Below are positions 23,089-32,513 of a stretch of 32,528 nt of DNA, one piece after another. Below the pieces are notes generated by a model that made no database searches, was not told the DNA's origin, and saw only the letters and a list, made by a program, of their open reading frames with translations. Position 1 is the stretch's first letter. Every line of letters begins with the position of its first letter. Origin of the DNA: Paraglomus occultum (Eukaryota; Glomeromycota; Glomeromycetes; Paraglomerales; Paraglomeraceae); NCBI GenBank assembly GCA_910592205.1, contig CAJVPJ010000241.1, positions 1 to 32,528 on the forward strand, read 5' to 3'. The translations under genes were made by a program, and so were the position numbers.

Positions 23089-23796
23089 TCCTCTCTACCG
23101 GAACTCATAGTATCCATACTCGTTAGTCTTTAAGCGTTACTTTGATAGCTTATTTAAGTGGATTATACATAAGTAAGGGGCGATTGACTGCAGTAATATT
23201 ATTTACACAACATATATATTATATGTATTATTAAATTAGTTAGTATTGGTTTTTATTGAATTGTGCGATGACACTCTTATATTAATTACATTAATAACAC
23301 TTATTTATTATTTGTAATTATACAGATATTATTGTTATTACTTTAATTTGTTACTTGATTTTCGACATTATATACAGTATAATTTATTGCATATCATACT
23401 TTAAATTTGATATATGTAATGTTTATTTATCTATTCAATCTTTTTATTTATTCGTTTAATTATTCATTCATTCGAATCCCTATCTACTTACTCGAGTATT
23501 TATATACTTATGCACACCTCAATTGGCCGTCCCAATTCGCAAACTTTCAACCCCTTTCCCTCTGTCTATAAATAATCCGATTAGGCATCGACTAAACAGC
23601 GCGAAAAAAAACTCTTTCATTCCTTGCTTCTACCAACTACTTCCTCTTTCCTCTTTTCTCCCCCCTCATTCGCTTCCCTTTCATCTTTCTTTCCTTTCTC
23701 ATAATTACACGACTCTAACGACTACCGCATTTATTTTATATTTCGCATTAACACAGATTTTAAACCTTGTCACCATATTACTATTCCATTCAGTAC
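23089..23796 (+). promoter_or_regulatory. Probable promoter/5'UTR region of the homeodomain gene
   Basis: AT-rich sequence followed by a CT-rich block at about 23635-23700, a pattern common in fungal promoters near transcription starts. An in-frame TAA at 23761-23763 closes the reading frame upstream of ATG 23797. A possible 3' splice site (CATTCAG) ends just before TACATGG, so a 5'UTR intron is possible. Confidence 0.4.
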
Positions 23797-25947
23797 ATGG
23801 TACAAGCGCATCAAATGCCTACGACGACAATGCCTCACAAACACCACTCTCCTATCGACAAGGAGCATTCTTCTTTTCCTCAGACTCAAATTCATGCCCA
23901 GACTTATGCTCACCAGCACACTCTCACCAGCAACTACTCGTCTGATCACTGCAAGCAGCTCCAACCTCAATACCAATCTCTCCAGTCCACCGAGTCTTCA
24001 AAGACTTCATTCCCGAGGAGAAAATCATCCATGTTGGAGATCACTAGTCTTTTATGTGATTTTGCCTCTGCATCAATGAACTCTCCGTCTGCTGACTCGC
24101 AACCGGAAGACGAAAGCGAAATAATGGACTCGGAACCGATCAATTCATCCTTCATGTTCAGTCAAAATCATGTCTCCAATCATGTCTCCTCCGCTACCCC
24201 CGCTTCGTCGCCCCCACTCTCTCCCGGAGATAATGATATTCAACATGATCGTTGCGCGCAATGCTTTCACGAAGCTAAGTATCAGATTCATGACTACTAC
24301 GCCGACTCGGATGCATACGGTCGTCAACACCGAGAACCGTCTCCGTTTCAATCGTCCGCGCAATCGTCGCCGCCCATTCCGCAACAGCAGAAAATAACTC
24401 TTCCGTCCATCAAAACATTGGCAACTGCGGACGACCTGAGATCTGACATGCACCGCGAGCCAAGTCACAGCTCGGCTGCTCGTGATCCTTGCAAACCATG
24501 GTCACAAATGCAACGTTTAGAACAGCTAGCAACCATAACGGAAACATACGGTCAGTCACAACCGCAAGATCCCAACAACATTCGTCGTCTGCCTTCGCTG
24601 CTTGCTCCTCCTCAAATGAGTGGAAACGTCTCTCCGGTTCAAGGATCAATGACAAAACTCAGTCCCCACTTGTCGGCCGTTCATCAACAGCCAAGTCTCC
24701 GTCGGTCATCGTATGACATTTCTCAGTCGAGATATTCACCGATATTATCCGGGCCAAATTCACACTACTCTTCTCGTCGCATGCCACAGCAAGACCAGAG
24801 ACGACACTCGGATTCTCCTGTGCACGTCGACCATAGATATAGTGACGTCCACCATTTTCATAGCCAGCTTCGTGCACTGCCTCCAACTTATCATCATCCG
24901 GGATATCAACAGCATGCATATCCTTTCCATCCGCACATGTACCAGCAGCATCAACATCATGCCCATGCGCACTTGACTCACGCTACCTTTCATCACGATC
25001 CCAACTCTGCCGTTCCAATCGTTCCCATAGTCAAAGCCAAACGTAAGAGAGCCAATGCCAGTCAGCTAAAGGTATTAAATCAGGTATTTCAACATACCTT
25101 CTTCCCATCAACCGAACAGCGTATTCAACTCGGAAAGCAACTGGGAATGTCCCCGCGAACGGTGCAAATATGGTTCCAGAACAAGCGACAAAGTTGGCGA
25201 AGCAAGACTCGTGGTCCTTCCACGGGATCATCGATCGAGGATAATGATGAGGATGATGATGAGAACGACGGTCAAGCACAGAAAAGGCGTGCCGACGCGG
25301 AAGCAGGAAATGGTAACAAGTTGAGGAGACTGAGCAGCGCAAGTACAGGCGAAGATGCTGAAGATTGTTGTGACAGTGATGGGCGACTATCTGTACCTGA
25401 TTCGCCGGCAGCCGAAGCATGCGATAGAGATAGAGATGGAAACGAGAGTGAGATGTCATCTGATGAGGATTCCGTGTCCAGTCAAAGTGGAAGCGCAAAC
25501 GGAGGCGTACATTCTCATGACCAGCGAACGCAACAGCAGCAACTGAAGCAACAACAGCAGCAGCAGCAACTGAAACAGCAACGGCAACGGCAGCGGCAGC
25601 AGCATCAGCAACTGAAGCAGCAGCAACTGAAGCAACAACAGCAACGGCGGCAGCAGCAGCAGCAGCAGCAACTGAAACAGCAGCAGCTTCACTCTAGTTC
25701 TCCCCAGCGTTCTCCTCAGCGTTCTCCCCAGCGTTCTCCTCAGCGTTCTCCTCAGCGTTCTCCTCAGCGTTCTCCTCGGCTTTCCGAGTTCTCAGCTACA
25801 TCGAAAAGTAATAATGCTCAAGATAGTGATGCTACTCCAGTCCTCAATAAGAGATTGCCTTCTATCACGGCTGCATTTGCTACTCATCATGCTTTGCCAC
25901 CTATTTCCCGTCTTGCACATGCCCGCGCTGTTGGTAATGATTTATAG
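23797..25947 (+). CDS. Homeodomain transcription factor (YOX1-like), intronless, 716 residues
   Basis: The homeodomain spans about residues 412-471. The first helix region is KRKRANASQLKVLNQVF and the recognition helix is TVQIWFQNKRQSWR, with Trp459, Phe460, Gln461 (position 50), Asn462 and Arg464 in their canonical places. It is a typical 60-residue domain without a TALE insertion, so not the HD1 mating type. WFQNKRQ is typical of fungal YOX1/YHP1-like cell-cycle repressors. Residues 1-410 are disordered and Ser/Pro/Gln/His-rich. After the homeodomain come an acidic Asp/Glu block (about 483-492), a Ser/Asp-rich stretch, a Gln-rich QLKQQ region (579-630) and six SPQR repeats (635-658). The protein should act in the nucleus binding TAAT-type sites; targets are unknown. 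Start: first ATG after an in-frame stop at 23761. A large intergenic region with many repeats lies upstream. Confidence 0.93.
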   Translation: MVQAHQMPTTTMPHKHHSPIDKEHSSFPQTQIHAQTYAHQHTLTSNYSSDHCKQLQPQYQSLQSTESSKTSFPRRKSSMLEITSLLCDFASASMNSPSADSQPEDESEIMDSEPINSSFMFSQNHVSNHVSSATPASSPPLSPGDNDIQHDRCAQCFHEAKYQIHDYYADSDAYGRQHREPSPFQSSAQSSPPIPQQQKITLPSIKTLATADDLRSDMHREPSHSSAARDPCKPWSQMQRLEQLATITETYGQSQPQDPNNIRRLPSLLAPPQMSGNVSPVQGSMTKLSPHLSAVHQQPSLRRSSYDISQSRYSPILSGPNSHYSSRRMPQQDQRRHSDSPVHVDHRYSDVHHFHSQLRALPPTYHHPGYQQHAYPFHPHMYQQHQHHAHAHLTHATFHHDPNSAVPIVPIVKAKRKRANASQLKVLNQVFQHTFFPSTEQRIQLGKQLGMSPRTVQIWFQNKRQSWRSKTRGPSTGSSIEDNDEDDDENDGQAQKRRADAEAGNGNKLRRLSSASTGEDAEDCCDSDGRLSVPDSPAAEACDRDRDGNESEMSSDEDSVSSQSGSANGGVHSHDQRTQQQQLKQQQQQQQLKQQRQRQRQQHQQLKQQQLKQQQQRRQQQQQQQLKQQQLHSSSPQRSPQRSPQRSPQRSPQRSPQRSPRLSEFSATSKSNNAQDSDATPVLNKRLPSITAAFATHHALPPISRLAHARAVGNDL
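25531..25686 (+). repeat. Coding Gln repeat with QLKQQ units
   Basis: Mixed CAG/CAA/CGG codons encode poly-Gln broken by Leu-Lys and Arg, recurring as CAGCAACTGAA(A/G)CA. Codon mixing suggests an older, partly stabilised repeat, not a pure expanding triplet. Confidence 0.9.
25699..25770 (+). repeat. Six tandem 12-bp units coding for SPQR
   Basis: Six units of TCTCC(T/C)CAGCGT encode Ser-Pro-Gln-Arg six times, followed by a seventh partial SPR. Each SPQR fits the S/T-P-x-K/R consensus of cyclin-dependent kinases. Confidence 0.95.
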
Positions 25948-28900
25948 ATCAGACCGTGAGAGACGTTTGCGAGTCATGAAAAATGCTAATGTTTATCTAA
26001 GTAACTTTACTGGATATTTTATATATTTCTCACTTCTTTGTCTCAGTATGAGTTTTTTGTAAATAGAAAAAAAATTTGGGGTTGTAGATTAGCATCTCAA
26101 TCTATTCTGACTTTTGGGCTGGGGAAAAAAGAAAAAAGGTTTTGCGCGCGTTGCTCGCGTTGCGCGTGTTGCGTTGGAAAAAATTTTTTTTTTACTCATA
26201 TCGGTTTTTCTTTTCCATTCTCGCCCATAAAACTGTCAATATTCTTTTTTCTTACTTTTTTTTTTTCCTCTCTTTCGTGCCGGTCTCGAAATTTCACTTT
26301 TTTGCATTTGTTCAACTTCCATTCCCATAATTCGTACTTATTTTTCTTCTTCTTTGTACATTCTGTGATATTATTACTTTGCGTTAAAAAAAAAAAGACG
26401 TATCTATCGAAATTACGTTATTATTTTTCTTCCTTACGATAACTTTTTTGTTTTCGTGTAGACGAACCTAATTCCATGTTATGATAGGAAATACCTTTGT
26501 AGCGAAGCCAACGTTACACAGTCTTTATCTGCGGTGCCAATTATAACTTTTTATATATAATTCGTAATGATCTAATTTGTTGGTAAATCATCCGTAGATA
26601 TTTTCTGTATATGCTGTTATATATATATATAAACAAACTATATTCACCTTTTTTTTTTGCCCTTCCTGATTTTTTTTACTTCAATTTACCGTACACTATG
26701 ACTTTTTTAAATTTCACATTCGAGTAAATGTAATAATCGAAATTACTCTACAAGGTTTTTCTCTACGCAAAAACTATAAATCCTGAAACGGATAATACGA
26801 ATAAAAAAAAATTACCAAGCGGTAATTAAGAAGGGGGCTCTAACGATAGAATCTTTCTCCTTTGCAAATGTCATTTTGTGTGTTGTGTCTTTGTGTCTTT
26901 TGTGTGTGTGTTGTTGTGTCTTTCGTATTGGTGCGTCTTGTCGAAACGATTATCACGTGGTTTTTTTAATGGATCGATAAAAAATTTTGTATTGTATCCT
27001 GTTGCATTTTTGTGTATAACGTTGATCGCGATCACGATAATCAAAACGTTATAAATGTTGTTTGTCAGAAATGGATGACATACATACAAACCAGGTCGCA
27101 TGGATCTTTCCCGTTACACATTTTCTGTGCAGCATTCCATAAACGATATCAATCGACAATTAATTTCTCCGATGTCAATTAATCACGTGCTAGATCATAT
27201 ACTAAATGGAAACGTCCACGGAAAAACACCCCCCCCCCCCAAAAAAAAACCTTGCATTTCTTGAAAATTACACGATCGGGACATATATTTGAACAATGAC
27301 GCTTGCATTCAACGAAACATATTTTATCGAGTCCCTTGTGATGTCGATTTGTCAGTATGTTTGATTTCGATATATCGAACCAGTTTTTGTGCAATGGGAA
27401 TTTTCTATTTAGAAGACATCTGGGAAAATGGTACCAGTACTAGTACGGGCCAATTAGGCGTTCAAGACTTTTTCAAGGTTACACGAAGGTGGTTGGAGAG
27501 AAATCTCGTATGTCTTCTAGTCACCTCTACTAATCCGACTTTCTTGTTCTCCTCGACTAGAGCGTGAATTTGTGTAGCGAATAGTGTTGCAATGCGTTGA
27601 ATATGGTTAACCTTTGTATTTAAAATATACAACCACTGTCAAAGCGATCAGATCGATGGCTTACGATATACGCAGTGTGAGACAATTCACGCAGTGTTAC
27701 ACCTCGTATAAGTGTCAACCCGCGTTTCTAAAAGAACGCCTTGTGCAAACGCTGATACTGAGAATCAAGCTATCATTAATGTGTAGGGTAAAAAAAAAAA
27801 GAATAAATAGAAAACTCACCACGTTGGCGAAAGCGTATCTGACAATCGAGTCACCAGTTTAATATTTTTTAACAATAGTTTATTGTTAGGCTTGGATAAG
27901 GTGATTGGCGCAAGAAGCGTGTGTTACCGCACAATTGCTCCGAGTCAATCCCGTGTTCCCGATCGTGTGGACTTGCATGAAGCGTGAGAAATAAACATAC
28001 TAGTGGAATATTCTGATGAAAATAAACAAATTAAAATATCCATTGTTCTTAGAGTATAATGATTATTCTCATATTTGTTCTTACTTCTCGTGTAATCGAT
28101 GTGCCAAAATCTTAACATTTTGTTTATAGGGTTGATTTTTATGAAGCCCGACTATGCTTTTTCGTAGTTACCAAAGTGTCGGTCACCTACACAGACGTTG
28201 GTTGGCTGAGAATATGGAAAATAGAGTTTGAAATGTCGTCCCCACCCCTTAAGAAATCACGCCACTCTATGCAAATCGTAATTATCGCCTCGATCGAAAA
28301 GGTCACGCCACCGGGACTATAACAGCATGCTTTAAAAAGGACGTGATGCCATCCATACAGGTATTCTTTTCAGTACAAATGGACAAATCTTGGTGTGCTT
28401 ATAGAGAGGGGTGATTATATAGAGGGATGACTATTATTGTGATAAAATGTTGTGATGCCTATAAGAAAAACATGTATTACAATAAGATATGTATGTACGT
28501 ACTATTTCTACTTCACACGCACAATATCGCATGATCAGAAAGTATCGGATGTTGGTAGACTACGATCCACGATCGATGGGATCGTATGTTTATTGTCCAC
28601 GTTCGTCGATCTTGCCAAATGGGTGTAATTCCAAAAACGTTAACAAATACCCGAAACTAAAGTAAAGTCGTATATGGGCTGATTACTTAAGCGTTAAGCC
28701 GTAGTGAGTTTAACAAAAGTATGCATAGTCCCGTCTTCAAAGCCATCAATCACACACTGCATTTGCATAAGGAGTAATGCAAATGTTATCAAATTAATAC
28801 TAAAGTTAGCGCACGTTGTCGGTAACACATACAAAAATTACCATGAGCTAGCTTTTCTCTGCGAAAATCGTCAAAAGTAAGTAATAACCGTCACATTGAT

Positions 28901-29930
28901 ACAATTTTATTGTTTACAAAAATTGCAAGGTTAGCTCATAATATCGATATAATAAATTTTTATATAACATTCGTGTTTTAAAAAGACTAGTTTCAAGTTA
29001 TGCGATCTAACTTTAAATTTATTTATCTAGAAAGAATGCGCTCTGCATTCAAGTCGCAAACTTACGTTTGAACTTTTTAGTAAAAAATGTCCGAGGGTAA
29101 ATATTCAGTCACATGGAACGAGAAATTAAGGAAAAATTGGTCACCCAAAGTTAAAATTGCATAGCATCAAATAGCACAGCGACTCCTGCCTGTCGCACTG
29201 GGTAACGTTAATAGGACCGGGATTATTAAATCTATGTAAGACGCAATTTTTTATGCTGAAATTATGAAACAAATGTCTTGTAAAATGCCTTATAACAAAA
29301 CATTAATGCACAGCTTGCTATGATCGTAACGCTCAATTTTTTAACTGAAAATAAAACGATACAATCAACTCTCTGTAAAATGGAACAGAGAAATCTGCAT
29401 TTTATTGGGTTTTACGTGACTAAAATATAGTGTGTTTATTCAATTAAGAAATATATTCATATCTGTAACGCATCGTCACATGAGCGCGTAAAAAGGAAGA
29501 TTAGCCGTAAGTTATTCCATTGATTAAAAGTTATTCAAACAATAAAAGTTATGAAAATATGCTTTACATAAATATTAGGCCAGTCATTAGTGCAATTGCA
29601 TAAACGAATATGATCATTAATTGAAATCTACTTCTTTGCACGTTTGTGCCTCATAGCGAGTTCCTCGCGACAGAAATTGTTCCAACATCAGAGTATTTTA
29701 TGATAAACGTGAGTGCCACTAAACCGTCTTTTTTTGTCCTTTTATTTCGTTCTGCTCACTTTTTAAATTTAGATCCTTACCCGAGCACCGAGTGAGTCAA
29801 CAAATGCAACTTTTACATTTAATACCTATTGACTAGAATTATCGGCTGACACGTAGAATTTTCACAGAATGTACGAGTAACTATAAACAAACCAACTTTT
29901 TTATCAACTGTCTACACTTTTCTAAACAAA
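25948..29930. other. Gene-poor region downstream of the homeodomain gene
   Basis: 25948-26700 is T-rich and probably holds the homeodomain 3'UTR. Between 27.2 and 28.4 kb several short, less AT-rich open segments occur: MGIFYLEDIWENG at 27394-27567, MAYDIRSVRQF at 27656-27862 and MSSPPLKKSRHS at 28233-28322. None joins into a recognisable gene and the strand is unclear. A C/A homopolymer lies at about 27230-27249 and a perfect 8-bp-arm palindrome at 28561-28586. No RNA gene recognised. Confidence 0.5.
28561..28586. repeat. Inverted repeat TACGATCC / GGATCGTA with 10-base spacer
   Basis: Perfect 8-base arms enclose a spacer that itself contains CGATCG. The size fits a dimeric DNA-binding site, but no neighbouring gene makes that testable from sequence alone. 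Confidence 0.6.
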
Positions 29931-30245
29931 ATGCCAAGAATATGTGAAGAATGGAAGTTGACGGTCTCTGAATTTTTGCGGATCGTATGGTGCCACAACA
30001 TTTCCGAAGATCGTCGTCGGATGCGTTCATGGGCTATTACTATCAGTGTTAACGACCGGCGTATCATTGATGGTGTCATCTTGAATGGTTGCGCAGGACG
30101 ACGGTATACAATTAATTGTAAAGTACCGAAGAGTGACACTGACAGCAAACAAGACGACGGAATGTGGCAGCGACGACAGCAAACATTGCCACAGTCCACA
30201 GCATGTCGCACGGATATCAGAATAATAATAGTAACGATAGATTAG
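29931..30245 (+). CDS. Hypothetical 104-residue protein
   Basis: ATG 29931 has a favourable context (AAAATGC) and follows a pyrimidine-rich AT leader. The product is basic (MPRICEEWKLTVSEFLRIVW at the start) with charged segments and a Gln/Asp/Lys-rich end. The frame is clearly richer in G+C than the sequence on either side, and its start and end match that shift. An antisense 99-codon frame covers the same bases, so strand is not fully settled. No family recognised and no introns needed. It could also be a remnant of a transferred or mobile gene. Confidence 0.4.
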   Translation: MPRICEEWKLTVSEFLRIVWCHNISEDRRRMRSWAITISVNDRRIIDGVILNGCAGRRYTINCKVPKSDTDSKQDDGMWQRRQQTLPQSTACRTDIRIIIVTID

Positions 30246-31225
30246 TTCCCAATTAGTCAGAATTTTCTTCGGGGAACTCATTTGATTATTTCACCTCTTG
30301 AAGTTTTAAAATATGCCATTTCCTTTTTATCTCTAAATTATACGGAGGAGATCCAGCAACTGGAATAATTTCTAATTATCGAAAAAACCCCCCTCTTTAT
30401 TAATTTAGCGATGCAATGCGATGCTAAATATAGATCAATTAGTAGACCGAAAAGCATATAAGCAGCGCAGAATTTACTTAGCATCAGTGTATTTGTTAGT
30501 GTTCGAGTTTGTCAGTGCTTAACATTAAATTTCTTTACATCGAAGACGTCCGATTTCCTTAAATCCTTATCAATAAACGAGTATCCGTTTACTCTGACAT
30601 ATTAATTCTTTTCCTGAATAATTTGTAAACCATTACTCCGTATAACAGCAAGATTAATCATAATACTTGTCCCGTGATTAATCGAGTGGCATTACGGTAA
30701 TTAATTATGACATTCTCAACGCGTTATTTTCTTACTAAAGACCCCAACTATAGACTACCGAATTAATCCACCAGTAGAGAATAGTAATTTGTTTCTCGAG
30801 AATACTGTAGTTAATTATCGTATACGAATATGTCAGCATGTAAAGGTCTAATTAAAATGTCACTAACCGTTTGTTACGTTTTAGCTATCGCGGAGGTGAG
30901 CCACACTCCTAGACCTCAAACCGAGACAGTTGTTATCCGCTCTCCCGTGATTATTTCCTAAAGACATTGTCTATAAAAAAGACACTTTAAAGTTTTAATC
31001 ATCTAGAGTAATTAAAAAGTTAATGAATATCGTAAACTATCAAGGTGGGTGTCAACGTCTTTGTACCGAGCTTACTTAGTATGTTAAATAATTCAAAGTT
31101 ATGCTGTCACTAGAAACTATATAGTCATATTCTGAGACTAATAGTAGTGAGAATATGATTATGGGTTTCGAAATAATAACTTGAATTTAGTTCTGTTGTT
31201 GTGATGAAGAGAATTATTGTACTAA
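30246..31225. other. AT-rich intergenic sequence
   Basis: No ORF with plausible content. A short GC-richer patch at about 30885-30955 has no clear frame. Many TTAATTA-type strings occur. Confidence 0.5.
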
Positions 31226-31481
31226 TTGATTCTCTCCTTTCACAATCTTAACTCTAATTATGATAAAAGACATCAATTCGAAAAAGAAATTACAAAATTA
31301 TTAAACGAGAACAACATTATCGCTTATCAAATGTTTGTCATGCAAGGTGATGGTGGAATCGACATACAATCGACATACAAACGTTATTTGATTTTTAATT
31401 CAGTGTGAAAACATTAAAAATGGTATAAATCTTGGGATGGTTCAGAAATGGAATCCGCTTGTTCTCGTTTTACGTTTATAA
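31226..31481 (+). pseudogene. Frameshifted fragment of a restriction-endonuclease-like (PD-(D/E)XK, Mrr-type) protein
   Basis: One frame (31226-31408) reads HQFEKEITKLLNENNIIAY followed by GDGGIDI, the pattern of Mrr-like nuclease domains: an FE helix, then a D-G-G-I-D active-site strand. It then hits a stop after YLIF. A shift of one base at about 31397 opens a second frame (31398-31481) that continues with IQCEN and KNG, where the family has the Q-x-K strand. The expected lysine is Glu in this copy. No ATG begins the fragment and both ends are missing, so it is a broken partial copy. Family assignment rests on motif order and is moderate. Confidence 0.5.
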
Positions 31482-31740
31482 TTAGGATAATCTAACCGGT
31501 AATCTAATAACAAGGCAAGCTAATTATTACTATTGAATAAATGCATCAAACTCTAATATCAAAGATAGTATTGACGATCAGAAAGTGGAAATGTTGTATT
31601 CTATAACTTTAATTCAGAACGTATGGAATTCAGAGAATTGTATTTACAAATATTAAAGCTAAAAAGCTTTCTATAAAGAGATTTAAACCATATTAATATT
31701 AATAAAACTTTTTTATTATTGACATTTTGTATGTACATGT

Positions 31741-31820
31741 TGTACCTCAGTTGGGAACCTTTCTCAGTTCTGAACTGAGACAACTGAGTTCTGGACTGAG
31801 ACAGGTCCTGAACTCAGACA
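31741..31820. repeat. Cluster of nested inverted repeats built on CTCAG/CTGAG
   Basis: TCTCAGTTC-T-GAACTGAGA (31762-31780) is a near-perfect palindrome. Directly after it, CTGAGTTC (31784-31791) pairs with GAACTCAG (31810-31817), enclosing a smaller GGAC/GTCC pair. Six CTCAG/CTGAG pentamers lie within 75 bases. This looks like a hairpin-rich end of a mobile element or a replication or recombination structure. Confidence 0.75.
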
Positions 31821-32019
31821 CAACATATACAACCACATACACAAGACAATAATAAAGTGAATTTGGTAAACACCAATGTTATATCTTTCAACAATATCAA
31901 AAATGTTTTGATTAAAAAAAAAATGAAACAAGAGAAGGCTTATGTTTTAACATTAAAAGATAGAGGTAATAAAGAAAATGTTTGGATATGGGGCAGACTG
32001 CAACAAAACCAGACAAAGT
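31809..32019 (+). pseudogene. Open coding-like segment, decayed, unknown family
   Basis: A roughly 70-codon frame is open after the TGA in the inverted-repeat cluster and ends at TGA 32017-32019. It contains MKQEKAYVLTLKDRGNKE followed by VWIWG, which looks like real protein sequence. It stops inside the first copy of a 44-bp duplication. It is probably part of the same decayed element as the flanking fragments. Family not recognised. Confidence 0.3.
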
Positions 32020-32075
32020 GAACATTCTTAAATGGGGCATGCTGCAACAAAACCAGACAAAGTGAACATTTCATA
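31988..32075. repeat. 44-bp tandem duplication
   Basis: Two adjacent copies (31988-32031 and 32032-32075) begin ATGGGGCA and contain TGCAACAAAACCAGACAAAG. They differ at a few bases after ATGGGGCA and near the 3' end. The duplication appears to interrupt the coding-like frame running into it. Confidence 0.92.
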
Positions 32076-32080
32076 AATGA

Positions 32081-32215
32081 GAGGCTGATTGTGATGTGGC
32101 TGTAAAATTGACCAGTGTGACTGATAACATTTTGAAAAGTCATAATGGTGCTTATGGACTTATTAATTTTAATGCTCACCTTATCATACCAGAATGTGAG
32201 GAATATAACCCATAA
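32081..32215 (+). pseudogene. Short coding-like segment, frame-broken
   Basis: A 44-codon frame right after the duplication, opened by a TGA and closed by TAA 32213-32215. It reads DVAVKLTSVTDNILKSHNGA and NAHLIIPECEEYNP and looks protein-like. The next open frame (to 32513) is in a different register, which suggests a frameshift or an unrecognised intron. Confidence 0.3.
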
Positions 32216-32282
32216 CAGGAGTAATATAGGACTATCTCTATATAAAAAATATAATATGAAACTAATTTACATCAAATCTACT

Positions 32283-32513
32283 ATGGAACCAAAAAATTAT
32301 AGCACCATTAGAAGCATTCTAAAAAAAGAACAAGGTGAAAAAATTGCGCCTTACGTTTTTAAAATCAATGATACCCTAACTCTCCAGGCATATCTAGATC
32401 AAGAAAAAATTACTTATGAAATTTATCAAGAAGAGAGAAAAATAAGGACTCATAAACGAGCATTAACACCAATACATGATAAACCAAGAAAGAAAAGAAG
32501 ACTGGCAGAATAA
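32283..32513 (+). CDS. 76-codon ORF with basic nuclear-localisation-like C terminus
   Basis: ATG 32283 begins MEPKNYSTIRSILKKEQGEK and the frame ends with a basic cluster (KPRKKRRLAE). The frame is open further upstream to 32145, but that part is AT-rich and chance-like. It is probably the last exon or 3' remnant of the gene whose pieces lie at 31809-32215. The family is not recognised. A basic KPRKKRR string could act as a nuclear localisation signal. Confidence 0.4.
   Translation: MEPKNYSTIRSILKKEQGEKIAPYVFKINDTLTLQAYLDQEKITYEIYQEERKIRTHKRALTPIHDKPRKKRRLAE

Noticed and set aside
23523-23945. 140-codon ORF overlapping the start of the homeodomain gene
   Set aside because: Starts with TTG, is translated from a CT-rich promoter region and then runs out of frame through the real gene.
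25031-25498. 155-codon antisense ORF under the homeodomain gene
   Set aside because: Shadow of the real coding strand; the His/Arg-rich sequence has no recognisable domain.
23797-25947. Assignment of the homeodomain gene to a mating-type locus
   Set aside because: The domain is a 60-residue non-TALE type with a YOX1-like recognition helix, and no divergent partner homeodomain gene is adjacent.
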